This document shows, piece after piece, positions 22,619 to 33,223 of a stretch of DNA of 64,000 bases. Every line of letters begins with the position of its first letter. Position 1 is the stretch's first letter. A model generated the notes under the pieces. That model was not told where the DNA came from, did no database searches, and saw only the letters and a program-made list of their open reading frames with translations. A program made the position numbers and the translations under genes. The stretch comes from Agrostemma githago (Eukaryota > Streptophyta > Magnoliopsida > Caryophyllales > Caryophyllaceae), in the NCBI GenBank assembly GCA_958450325.1, contig OY288254.1, positions 37,023,577 through 37,087,576 on the forward strand, given 5' to 3'.

Positions 22619-23340
22619 GTGCATTAGAGAAAATAAAGACTATGGAAGATATGCGGATGATATCAAGCGTGATCCTTACTCCAAATAATCTCATATTTGG
22701 CAACAAAATGAATGAGTATCAAGGTTGATTTGATATTTATTTCATGGGAGATATGCGTGAAATCTACCACTCAAATAAGGAGACAATCTTCTTTTAATTA
22801 GGAAGTAAGAATAATAATGATATCTTCAATATCATTCCAAGATATTATATTATCTAGATTAATTATTAGTTTTAATTTGATTAGTATCTCGTAAAATATT
22901 CGAGATTATATTTGTGTAAGGCTATAAAAGCCACGTTACGATGTTAGCATTATTCATTCAACGATTAAGCAATACAATTTCAGCAACGTTTTGATTTTAA
23001 ATCAACTCTTGTGTTTTATATTTCGAGAAAGTACTTCGAAGAGGAATTGGTGCGCCAATCTCTACGTTATTAGTTTCGGATTCAAGGTCGAATTCGGGCT
23101 AAATATCTTTGGTTACGTCTGTCCTTTATTTCTTCACAAAAATCCTTACGTAATTCAAAGTATTTTTCTTCCTAAAATAGACGTGTCACTAACGTCAAAA
23201 TCAAGGAAGACCTTAACCACGAACCAAGGTTGCATTAACTTTAGTTCAATTTCACTCCAAAATCCACGTCATCATTCAAGGTTACATTAACCTTCGACCC
23301 AAATTCATTTCTTAATCTAAACCGCTTCCGCACTCGCATC
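22619..23340 (+). mobile_element. Probable 3' LTR of the chromovirus-like element
   Basis: A purine-rich stretch (AGAGAAAATAAAGAC, 22627-22641) may be the polypurine tract. The following AT-rich sequence has a TATA-like GGCTATAAAAGCC at 22919-22931 and a GT-rich tail. There is no second LTR copy in the window, so the borders cannot be fixed. The end at 23340 is set by the start of recognisable Tat LTR in reverse. AACCAAGGTTGCATTAAC and CAAGGTTACATTAACCTTCG at 23222-23296 echo a repeat at 19787-19835. No gene is present. Confidence 0.45.
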
Positions 23341-25490
23341 AACCCCGCCCGCACTTAGCGGCATCTACTAAGATATCGTTTGATGTTTTAATACGCGTGT
23401 TAGTAATACGATGAGATGATATGCAAACAACGTTTTGACTAAACATGAGAAAATTTGAATAAGTTGCTATGTCGATTTAATGCATCTAAAATTAACGTCA
23501 AAGTTGTATTTAGCATGCGAGATTTGTTTTAGTACAATAAAACAAAAAACGGAAAAAATAAATCAAGAAGACATGAACAAACAAGTTAGTAACAGATTTC
23601 AAATCACGATAATAACGGTTTGCAAATTATATAGAATGATGTAGCGAAATATGATGCATGATTTTGAAAAGTAGTATGACACGTGATTGACTTGACACGT
23701 GTTGACCAAAGTCATAGAAAAATATTATCGAGACTCGAAAGGCGTTGTGGGACTCGCGGTTTTGACGTGACAAAGACCACTTGATCGAGTCATTGAGGGA
23801 CTCGACCGAGTGGACCTCGGAAAACGTTTCTATCCCGGAATTTGAGGTGTCACTCGATCGAGTCATTGAGGGACTCGACTGAGTGAGCAGCCACTCGATC
23901 GAGTCATTGCGAGACTCGACTGAGTGGTTCTCAAAGAACCTTCTGCCTCGGTTTTTGGGGTGCCACTCGATCGAGTGGGCTAGGCACTCGATCGAGTGCC
24001 TTCTGTACGAACCAGGGTTCGCTTCGCAATTTGTTGTAGATTGCCTTTTGATTTTGGTAAATCGCTAATTTTGTCAAATCGGGCAGAAATATTGTATGAT
24101 TTGTGCTCGATTCGGATTTTGATACTCATCGTATCCGATATTTGACTATGGAATCAATATCGAATACTTGTGAGTCGTTTAAATCGAACTAAAACGAAAT
24201 GAATTATCTCCGCGTTTATAGGGTCGTGATTCGTTCTTTCGAACTATATGACAACTATTTTAGCATCAACGAATTCGAGTTAGTTAAATTTGTTGACTAA
24301 TTCGTTTAGATACGACATCCAACTATAGAGTTGATATCGCATCCAAAGAACGACGCTTTATATTTGCTTTAAAAAAGGAGATTGATTCCCTCCGCATCTC
24401 GACATCGTAACGAATCCTTGCGGATTATGTGATGTCGGATCCTTATCAACGGGTTTCGACTTAACCTAAATAAATGCGCGTGATTTGAAATAGTTTTAGA
24501 AATCGATGTATGCGACGTTAAAAATGATGACGATGATGTGAATAATAAAATGAGACTAATGACGTGACAAAATAAAAAACGCCACGTCGGGTGAAACACC
24601 CTTGTGTTCGGATTTTCTTATTCCGTCATCCTTTGTATTCGACACGAATCAGCGAGCATTTTAGTGTTTTAATAATACTAGTAATATTAATGATATTAGA
24701 GACGAAAAAGAAACAAAAAAAAGACAAAAAAAACGTGAGAGGACGAAGAAGATGGACGGGAGAAGAGAAGAGGAAAAAAAGGAAGAAATCAGGTTTGTAT
24801 GCACCCTCAACCTACATGCTTCGTATTCTCGGTTTGGAACTCGTCTAGTCGTGGCTTGAACACGGGAGTATCGAGACTATGTAGATGGAGTTATGGTGGT
24901 TTAGGGTTTGAGGTTTTCTAGATGCTAGGGTTTAGGTTGAAGAAGTATGTATTGTGTATGAACAGTTAGGGTTTCGAAAAGTTTCCGTAAAGGTGCATGC
25001 AAAGGGAGGTATTTATAAGAATTGCTCAACTCCCCGACCCAGGGTTACTCGATCGAGTGCCCTGATGGACTCGATCGAGTGGCCCAGCTAGAAGGCGAAA
25101 GCGGGCCTTTTGGAGGCCCACTCGATCGAGTGGGTCAGCTGGACGGGAATATTTTGAAAATTTTGTGTTTGGATTGGATTCTTGATATTTTTCATGGCTG
25201 TTTTCTGTCTCGGAAACGGCTTTGACCGGGGTTTGACCCAGTCGCTAAAAGTCGGTTTTATTTCCGGTGTCGATTTTGACCCAAGTTAGTCTTATTTGAT
25301 TGGAAACGACTCGTTGGGCCTGAATTTGAGGTTGGTTTTGTGAGATTTGTACTCCGTAAAAATCCCAAGCCAAAAAATAACGTTTTTGAGCCCATATCCA
25401 AGCGCATAGAAGCACGTTTGCGTCCGATCATCATGGGGTGTTTTTTGGAAACTATTATAGACACCTAGCAGCCAAATGTGGGTGTTTACA
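23341..25490 (-). mobile_element. 3' LTR of element E, truncated
   Basis: It matches 60358-62587 throughout, with deletions of about 33 bp (near 24167) and 62 bp (near 24585). The outer end (minus-strand TGTAAACACC) is at 25490 beside the polypurine tract. Two palindrome clusters lie at 23778-24000 and 25047-25135. A reverse TATA box (TATTTATA) is at 25010-25017. The inner end is lost at 23341. No gene is present. Confidence 0.8.
23778..24000. promoter_or_regulatory. Long cluster of ACTCGATCGAGT-type sites in E's 3' LTR
   Basis: It alternates CACTCGATCGAGT and GACTCGACCGAG/GACTCGACTGAG with CATTGAGGG or CATTGCGAG spacers, then ends in two perfect palindromes about 20 bp apart (near 23963-24000). 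The same block is at 60790-61013 in the 5' LTR. It is the longest array of these sites in the window. Confidence 0.6.
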
Positions 25491-25503
25491 GAGCCCCTAC
25501 TCT
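25491..25503 (-). other. Polypurine tract of element E
   Basis: On the minus strand AGAGTAGGGGCTC directly precedes the LTR start TGTAAACACC. It is a one-base variant of the tract of F and D. Confidence 0.8.
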
Positions 25504-28102
25504 GATCGAGGCTTGGACAAGGCGAAAGTCAGAGTAGCTACCAGCCCAATCGAGGATTAAGACCTGGCAGACTTCCGGTCGGGTCGTTTATAGTCCATTA
25601 GACTTGCGTGAAGGGCTCGCCAGCCATAAGATAGAAATCATACCTAAGTTGATGATGATAACTCCGCGGGGAATCAGACTTGTTGTATAAGTCCCGGGTG
25701 CGCCTATATATGGGCCCATCCCGTGCCATTCCGGCGAAAATGTCGTCTTGGGTTTTCCACTGGGGAGATATGTGTGTTGCGCGAACTTGCTTCTGAAGCC
25801 TTGAGTGTATCTGTATGCGGATACATCCCATCTTGGAGCTGCGCGGGAGCTTGCCTAAAAAGCCATGGGTGTGCCCATTTGCAGACACATCCCGTTTTAG
25901 AATTATGCAGGAGCTTGCCTAAGAAGCCCTGGGTGTGTCCATTTGCAGACACATCCCAAATTGCATGCGCCACTTAGGTGAACTCGCGCTGGGGAATAAA
26001 AAACTTGATGTTACTCTGGGAAGCCAAGCTGGTACCTGGAATGTTAGATATGTAGACAGAAATAGCAAACATAGAAGATACATAAAGGAAATGCAATTAG
26101 CATCTATCGACTGACTTGCGGTGGGGAAAATAATTTTTGCTTCATTTTGAAATCGAAGTCCTAAAAGCAACTCACGTGCTAGAAGATAGGTTTTCAAAAT
26201 TAAAAGGAGTAGAAAAATTTGCAGTTCAAATAGACCAAAATTTGACCTTGTCGAAAAGGATTTTCTCAAATGGCTATGTTTTGCAAATTTTAAAATGAGA
26301 ATTTGAAGAGAGATGTATACCGACAGATTCGACTCTGGACGCGACAAGACGAGTTGACAGACACGAACTGGACTCTCTAAGGGTTGGACCGTGACTCAGT
26401 TGGGAGAGTGGGCCACCTAAGATGACAAGACTCCTAAGTTGCGTTATTCCGTAGCCTAGGCGAGTGGCAACACGATCAAACTTCAGAATGGGAAAGATGC
26501 TACAAGACTGTTTCTGTACGACAGGGCTTAGTAGTAGCAATGTCATAGACTGGCGTTCTTTTGGATCTTTTTTGGTTTTGGGGTATATTCCCAAGGTGCG
26601 TGTCGCTTCGAGTCCCTGACGGATTCTTGTCTTCGACTGAGCCGAGTACTAGGACACACTATAGAAAGGTGGCTAGTATTTCGAAAATATTTGGATTATG
26701 TGAGTGGATGGGGAGCTTCTGTCTAATAGAATCCCCCCGGACGACAAAGCTAACTGTTGAGAACGTGACAGTGTCGTGATAGGAATGACGGTGCTTTTTG
26801 AATGTGGGTGGTTGTGCCCTTGTTGAAAGGCTGCCTACGTATTCACGTGTAGTGAAATCAAACCAAGCCGCAGTTCAGTGAATAAAAGATATATTATGGT
26901 GCCTAGTTTATTAGGGCTTTGTGTGTAACTAGCCATAGCGATGGTGTAGGCTAGGTGCAATCCCAATGATGTCTTGATCAAAGGGCTAGAATAGTTAAGA
27001 TGCTGATGCTGTGACTGTGAGCGTTCTTCGGGGTAGCCCCCAAGGTGATGTGAACTATTTGGGCATGTTCTATGCCGACTGCAAGTTGAGTTCCCGTGTT
27101 TGGGGCTAGTAACTGGTTTGGATGTTTTGGAAATGTGGAGTTAGGTCGTAAGTGGCTCTGATGTTTTGAAATCTGGAGCTTGATTTTGTGGAGCTAAGGC
27201 TTCGAGGGTAAGGTACCGTAATGTGGTAGGAGAGAGGGAAGTTGAGTAAAAATGACCCGAACTTCGTTCGGGTAGGTTTGATAATGCGGGATCTGATTTC
27301 CATGTCTGGCCCTAATGGTTAGGGAGTATCCTATGGAGCTTCAATCCTCAAAATTCCAGGCTGTCTCTTAGCCTAGGTCTCGAGAAGGTCTTGAGGGTTG
27401 TAATGTGGAAGGCTAAATGTGGTGTTAGTTGACCAGCTTGGTTGATTCTCCCCTATTTGATGGTATGGGTTTTGATAATTCTTGAAGTGACCGTACCCCG
27501 GTCAAAGGACTTTCATTTGAGTTGACCGTTGACCATGGTCATGGGTTTTTGAATTCTATTGGTTGACCTCTTAGCCCTGGTCTAGTTGACCGTTTAATGA
27601 TGGCCTGCTTTTTTGTTTTGGGCTTTTGTTTTTTTTTTTGGCGGTCAGACTAACACCTGAGGTAGGGATTGGTTGATCTTATTGGATGGGTGTTTACTGT
27701 GGAAAATGGGCTTGCCTTCCGTCTTGAACCCAAACTAGGAGACCACCTAGATTTGTCATAGGATTTGACACCGCTCCCTAAGGGTAGCTATGTGGCTTTC
27801 TATGTCAGACATGGAACAGGTAAAGGAAAACACGATCTCAATATCCTGCAGTGATTATAGATGTGCCTATAATAGTCACGTGCATGTGCTCACAATGTAT
27901 GATGGTGTTCATCATGTTCTCGGAAACACATAAGGAAAGTATATATGCGAAATAGAAAATCTGATTTTATTGAATTTTGAAAAAGAGGGCAGAATACAAC
28001 TGACCATGACTCTGACTTTGACTTTTGGAAGAAATAGCACATCCTAGACTCGGACTCAGACTCGGACTTAAATCAAATCCGGACTCTTGGATGATGTTGT
28101 CA
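25504..28102 (-). mobile_element. 3' non-coding region of E with tandem repeats
   Basis: There is no credible gene in 2.6 kb. It is colinear (reversed) with 54153-56694 of D. At about 25760-25975 three roughly 64-bp units share GGAGCTTGCCTAA.AAGCC and TGCAGACACATCCC. A few short ORFs are open by chance and match nothing I know. The conservation of this long UTR between D and E suggests cis-acting function, such as packaging or polyadenylation. Confidence 0.65.
25760..25975. repeat. About 64-bp tandem repeat, three units (element E)
   Basis: Units share GGAGCTTGCCTAAAAAGCC or variants followed by TTGCAGACACATCCC. They are the reverse-orientation counterpart of the longer 63-bp array in D. Confidence 0.75.
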
Positions 28103-28930
28103 TTATTCATCGGTTTCTAAGGACTCAAGTTGATGTCCAGTATAGCCTTCAGTAGAAGCTTCACCCAGATCTTCATTATGTCGAAGATCGTCTTCAATCC
28201 TAATGCCCATTTCGGTAAGCACCGCAAAGTTTGAAATGCCGGCACACCTAAGATGGACGCGGTAGGAAGGTAGGAGGTTGTTGATGAACGCCTCCACTAG
28301 TGTCTTCTGGTTGGGCTTGTCCAACTTCACACTTTCGGCCCTCCACCTTTGAAGGTACTTTGTGAAACCTTCTTTGGGCTCTTGGGCCATAACTTCCAGA
28401 GTACGCATCGTAGTCTGAATGTCGGTATTATCAGCGTAATTCCGAGCGAACTCTGTTGCCACATTATCCCAAGTCTTGTACTTCTTGGAATCGAGCCTGT
28501 AGTACCAGGCTTTCGGATGCTTCTCGAGGGAAGAAGCAAACAAGTGCTTGAACATGGTGGATTTCACCCCCTTGACGACCATGAACTCCTTGAAAGCCTG
28601 AATGTGATGAACCGGGTCTTCAGTACCCTCGAACATCGGTATGAACGTAAGGTTGAGGTTGGCGGGTAGCTCGTCATTCAAAGGCGAATAGGAACGAGCG
28701 TTTTCCGTATGGATCGAGTTATTTGTTGACAAATGGACCTGTTCTTCAAGTTTGCGAACGGCGCTGACCAATTCAGCTATGGGCCCAGTGGTTTCATTCC
28801 CGACCTTAGGAGTCCCTTGCTCCATGGCACTCAAACGGGTGGCAATGGCGGTTTGGTCGGTCCTGATGGCTGTCAGTTGGGCCTCCATCTTAGCCAGTGA
28901 GGCGGTCAGTTGGTCCAAGGTTTCTTGCAT
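28103..28930 (-). CDS. Gag of element E (Tat lineage)
   Basis: 275 codons from ATG 28930 to a stop at 28103. Residues 1-40 are a heptad-like coiled coil (LDQLTASLAKMEAQLTAIRT). A linker with ENARSYSPLNDELPANLNLT leads to the capsid-type retrotransposon Gag domain: FEGTEDPVHHIQAFKEFM, KHPKAWYYRLDSKKYKTWDN, MAQEPKEGFTKYLQRWRAES and FINNLLPSYRVHL. No zinc knuckle is seen before the stop, so it is shorter than autonomous Tat Gag. Gag forms the virus-like particle that packages element RNA. The frame is intact and is about 90% like the copy in D by eye. It has no pol partner in the element. Confidence 0.85.
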   Translation of the reverse strand: MQETLDQLTASLAKMEAQLTAIRTDQTAIATRLSAMEQGTPKVGNETTGPIAELVSAVRKLEEQVHLSTNNSIHTENARSYSPLNDELPANLNLTFIPMFEGTEDPVHHIQAFKEFMVVKGVKSTMFKHLFASSLEKHPKAWYYRLDSKKYKTWDNVATEFARNYADNTDIQTTMRTLEVMAQEPKEGFTKYLQRWRAESVKLDKPNQKTLVEAFINNLLPSYRVHLRCAGISNFAVLTEMGIRIEDDLRHNEDLGEASTEGYTGHQLESLETDE

Positions 28931-29690
28931 TTTCTGGTGTCTGGTTACCGGTGGTTTGTCTGTAAGAATACCGCGTAATCAGAAAATTTGGTTCGGAACT
29001 CAAATTCACCAAGGCATAGGAAATAGCGCGGGAGGAGAGACGACTCCAGTTTGATTCGGGTTAAACTCTCCTAAGACAAAAACGTAGGGTACGATTCTCG
29101 GAGTGACCGTGATTAATCACTCCGTCGAAGAATAGCCCCCAAGTGAGACTAAGGACTCAGATAGGACTCAGAATGTGTCATCTAAGTGACTCAAAAGTGG
29201 GGTACGTTAGACACGTGTAAGACATGACCCTTAGAGCAACCATGATTGATCGCCCTGCTGAAGGGTAGCCCCCAAGTGGGATCAAAATTTTGTTAAGACT
29301 CAAGTGTTGGACGAGTGACCCTTAGACGTAAAGATCGCGAACCTTTTGTTATAGGGCTATGCCTTCTAAAAGGTTGACTCGACCTTGAGGAAAGGCAGAC
29401 GAGGTAAGGGGAGAAACTTGCGATGTAAGATCGACAGAGTTTCGATGCTAGAGACCCTCGACTTGACTCCAATAAGGATGACCCTGGGATTAGGGTAGAC
29501 CCTTAAGTTAAAGGATTCTCGAATTAGGATGACTCGACTAATGGATTGAAAGACGGGGGAAATTCCCTTAGGAAAGGTCGTGGGGACCGTCCTGTTAGAG
29601 GAAAAGGTCGCATGAGACTTTCTAGTTTGGACTCGAGTGTGTAAACGGGCTTTCCTTGGTAGGGGTATGTCTTACGTAGGTGGGCCATGC
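28931..29690 (-). mobile_element. Leader of element E next to gag
   Basis: No gene is present. It contains imperfect direct repeats with TAGCCCCCAAGTG and a nearby ATCACTCCG or GATCGCCC hairpin-like word (around 29100-29165 and 29230-29290). The same pair, reversed, is in D at 52990-53190. It ends in CATGC (29686-29690), the target site of element D. Confidence 0.6.
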
Positions 29691-31052
29691 TGTAGACACC
29701 CACATTTTGACCGCCAGGTGTCTATAGTAGTTTCCGCCAAACACTCGATGATGATCGAACGAAAACATGCTTTAATGGACTCGGATATGGGCTCGAAATC
29801 ATGGACATTTGACTTGGGCTTATTATGGAGTACAAATCTTACTAAACCAACCTCAAATCCAGGCCCAGTGGGTCGTTTCGAGTCAAATAAGACTAATTTG
29901 GGTCGAATCCGGCACCAGGGGCAAAACCGTCTTTTAGCGACCGGGTCAAACCCGGTCAAAGATATTTTTTCCCGAGACACACGGACCAGTCGTGACACCA
30001 CACGTCTGGTTTGGACACAAATACTACAAAATATCAGCTACACAAAAATAATAAACAAATCCGTTTAAGGATAGAATTCGATCTCGAGTAGGAATTCTAT
30101 CTGAAAACAAAAACAATTCACCGACCGAGCATCAAAATACTCGGCCAACTCCACTTTCAGCCGAGATACTCGACTTCTTCACCAAGAAACGAGACTCTCG
30201 TTCCCTTTCAAACTCTTACGATTCCTATCCAAATCGGTATTTCTTGTCGTACAAGCAAGGCTACCTCCTCTCCTATAAATAGGACCCTCTCCCATACACG
30301 ATCTAACACACATTCAACATCCATCATTAATTATTCACAACAACAATTACACATCGATTATTCCCGCATACAACCTCGTTACGCCAAACAATTCCCGAGC
30401 ATAATCAGCCCGACGAATCCGACCCCACAAACCGGCCGAAATCCGTCACCCTACACGACACCTCAACTCTCCCACATCATCTCGACGCTCCCGTGTTTAA
30501 GCCACTTTCCGACGAGCTCTATTCCGAGAAAACAAAGCATGTAGGTTGAGGGTGTAAAATCAAACCCGACTCTTCCTCCTTTCTCTTCCTTTCTCCACGT
30601 TTTTTTTCTGTTTTTCTCTTGCGTCGTTCATCGTTTTTTTATTATATTACGGGTAGTGGTCACATACTATTTTTTCTAGTATCGATATTACAAAAATATT
30701 TTCATAAAACAAACGTTCTTAAAATACGATATCGATTCTCTAATCGAATATCGTATCTAACAAGAACTAAATTAAATCTCGTTGATGCTAAAAAATCGTT
30801 ACATCTTTTTTAACAAAATTCGACGATTTTTTACGCGGATAGAATTAACATTTTTTTTTCTTTTCGTTCAAATTCCTTTTCGTTCAAAACAAAACTTTTT
30901 CTAAAAATAATCATTCCGACTATTTGATATCGATTTCATAATCGAATATCGGATACGACGAATATCGAAAATATAAATCGAGTATAAGTTAATCCATATT
31001 TGTACGCGATTTATAAAATTTGACGATTTTCGAAAAATAATAAAAATGGGAC
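29691..31052 (+). mobile_element. 5' LTR of D, first part
   Basis: It begins TGTAGACACCCACATTTTGAC. A TATA box (TATAAATA) lies at 30274-30281, and the conserved GCATGTAGGTTGAGGGTGT block at 30538-30556. Unlike F, E and the solo LTRs it has no CACTCGATCGAGTG cluster near the TATA box. It is interrupted after GGGAC (31048-31052) by element C and resumes at 48516. No gene is present. Confidence 0.9.
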
Positions 31053-31386
31053 TGATAAGTGCCATTTGTAGTGCCTATTTTGTAGTATTTTGGTCCCATT
31101 TTCCTTGTAGAATCGCTCCTTGGGAGCGGTTTAGGGGCTTCTTATGCTTCCTTTAGTTTGTTTCAGGTTCCCGAGACCAATTTGGAAGAGTTGGAGAGAT
31201 TCCGACTCGATACATACACATTTTTTAGCCAACGAAGCTAAGGAACGATCACTTGATGCCTTGGAGTCGACCCCGAGACCTTGGGACCCTATCCCGAGCC
31301 TCCGAGACCCGATCCTGAGTCCCGAGAATCGGTGAGAAGCCCATGAGAACCAAGGAGGGACCAAAAAGATCATAATGGAGGCCTAC
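31053..31386 (+). mobile_element. 5' LTR of C, first part
   Basis: It begins TGATAAGTGCCATTTGTAGTG and matches 46882-47216. It stops at CCTAC (31382-31386), the target site of element B, and resumes at 40972. No gene is present. Confidence 0.9.
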
Positions 31387-31727
31387 TGATAGTTGTCGTT
31401 TGTAGTGCCTATTCTGTAGTGTTTTGGTCCCATTTTCCTTGTGGAACCGCTCCTTTGGAGCGGTCTATGGGCTTCTTATGTTTCCTTTAGCTCGTTTCAG
31501 GTTCCCGAGACCGTTCATGAAGAGTTGGAGTGATTCCGACTCAATACATATGCATTTTGGAGCCAACGAAGCTAAGGAACGATGACTCGATGCCTTGGAA
31601 TCGACCCCGAGACCTTGGGACCCAATCCCGAGCCTCCGAGACCCGATCCCGAGTCCCGAGAATCAATGAGAAGTCCATGAGAACCAAGGGGGGACCGAAA
31701 AGTTCATATTGGAGGCCTACAAGACTA

Positions 31728-31875
31728 TTCCCGATCGGGTATGGCCTCATCCCGATCGGGAATAAAGAGGAAAGCAAGGAGCGGCTACTGTGGGGTGTTC
31801 CCGATCGGGAGCATAAAATCCCGATCGGGATTCTCCACTTTCCCGATCGGGATTTCCTTTCCCGATCGGGATTGT
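31728..31875. promoter_or_regulatory. TCCCGATCGGGA palindrome cluster, 5' LTR of B
   Basis: Perfect or near-perfect 12-bp palindromes CCCGATCGGG recur with 12-40 bp spacing, ending about 55 bp upstream of the TATA box. An identical cluster is in the 3' LTR (39704-39852), and a further one is in the internal 3' region (36718-36870). Confidence 0.6.
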
Positions 31876-32552
31876 CCCAGTTCAGCCCGTGTTCATTTCC
31901 TTTCAATTCCTTTCATTCTTAAACCCTTTATATACCCTTCTCTTGGGAGAGGACGAGCACTTATCATACCCTAGAGTAGTTTAAGCCCCAAAAACCCTAG
32001 ATTGATTCTCACTCATTAGCTTTAATCTTCTCTTAATTTTAGTTAATCTTTAGTTAATCCTTTGTAATTAGTGCTTGTATTAAGGGATTCTTGGAGATTG
32101 TCTCAAGCTTGACAACCTTGGGATTGTATTTGGGTTTCTCATTAATGCAAGATTGTTCCTTTTCTTCATCTAGTGTTGGTATAATCCTTTCTCATCCTTG
32201 TTCTTTGTTATTTATACAAGTTTGAATCTTTTCTTAGTGTTATTGTTATTGTTCTTGTTTGGATTTATCATTATGGATGTTTGGATGTTTGTCTTAGTTT
32301 CTCCTTTGATGTTATCCTTCCTTTTATCATGAGTGAGTAGTCTTCTTGTGGGGTTAGTAGAGGGATTAGGGGTAGATTATGGATAATTAGGGTTGATTAA
32401 GGGGAAAGGGTGAATCTTTGTTGCTAGTCACATTGTGAGGACTCCATGTGTTTGTTGTTATGCTTGTATGAGTTGTAGTGGCCATGCTTCCCATGCTTGT
32501 ATTCATCTTCTCATTGATTGTTTATTTTGTGGAAATGTTGAGAATAATCGTA

Positions 32553-32637
32553 GTTGCGAGAGCACAGATTAGGGTCTAAGTTGCGAGAGCCCGGACCCAC
32601 CTTGACATCGGTTTAAGTTGCGAAAGCCCGGACCGAC
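32553..32637 (+). repeat. Triplicated GCGAGAGCCCGG word, 5' LTR of B
   Basis: GTTGCGAGAGCACAG, AGTTGCGAGAGCCCGGACC and AGTTGCGAAAGCCCGGACC occur at about 30- and 40-bp spacing downstream of the TATA box. C's LTR has the same word three times (41774-41937). Confidence 0.7.
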
Positions 32638-32992
32638 TCTAGACACTAGGAGACATCCATACCCTTGATCACCCCAATTACCCTTCTACCTCTATGAACC
32701 CGACCTACCCCACTTATTTCCATATTTGAGTTCACCGTTTTAGTTAGATATCGCTCTTCTAGTTTATTCCTTAGTTCGCTCATTAGTCTAGTTCTTACTC
32801 CTCCTCCTCAATTGTTTCCTTTTATAGCTTTCTTTGTGTTTGTTCGTGTGGCTTAGCCTAGTTTTAGTGGACCTAGTCTAGACCTTACTCTACCGTCCCT
32901 GTGGATATCGACCCTACTTGCCCTAGCTACCCACTAGGAATAGTCGGTTTATTATTGACGGTTGGACTCACGGCAAATCCTTACCATCAATT

Positions 32993-33010
32993 TGGCGCCG
33001 TTGCCGGGGA
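32993..33010 (+). other. Primer-binding site, tRNA-Asp type (element B)
   Basis: TGGCGCCGTTGCCGGGGA lies three bases after the LTR end. It is the exact complement of the 3' end of plant tRNA-Asp plus CCA, as I recall it, and is the usual Athila primer. Confidence 0.9.
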
Positions 33011-33223
33011 CGGTGCATTGTTTAGACTTAGTTTGCTTATTTCTAGACTTAGTTACCCCTCTTTGTGTTCTCCCATCTTCTCTTGTGTATATTCTCTTGA
33101 TTTTTCTTCTTTCTTTAGTGTTATCTCTTCTTTTTCTCTTTGTCTCTAGTTGTGCTTGTTATTGTCGTTGCCTAGTGCCCATAAAGCACTAGGTGTTCTT
33201 ACGTTTGTTCTAGTGTGTAGTGT

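Larger units (their letters stand above)
31387..32989 (+). mobile_element. 5' LTR of element B (1603 bp)
   Basis: It runs TGATAGTTGTCG to TTACCATCA. Five or six TCCCGATCGGGA-type palindromes lie at 31728-31875, and a TATA box (TATATA) at 31929-31934, about 55 bp after the last one. Three copies of a GCGAGAGCCCGG-like word are at 32553-32637. No gene is present. Confidence 0.93.

Noticed and set aside
24591..24848. Lys/Arg-rich frame in E's 3' LTR
   Set aside because: Low-complexity purine tract, not kept intact in the 5' LTR.
31530..31922. 130-codon frame in B's LTR, repeated in the 3' LTR at 39507
   Set aside because: It is duplicated only because LTRs are duplicated; it crosses the palindrome cluster and has no start context or domain.
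32993..33010. Fragment of a tRNA-Asp gene
   Set aside because: Only the 18 bases complementary to the tRNA 3' end are present, right after an LTR: a primer-binding site.
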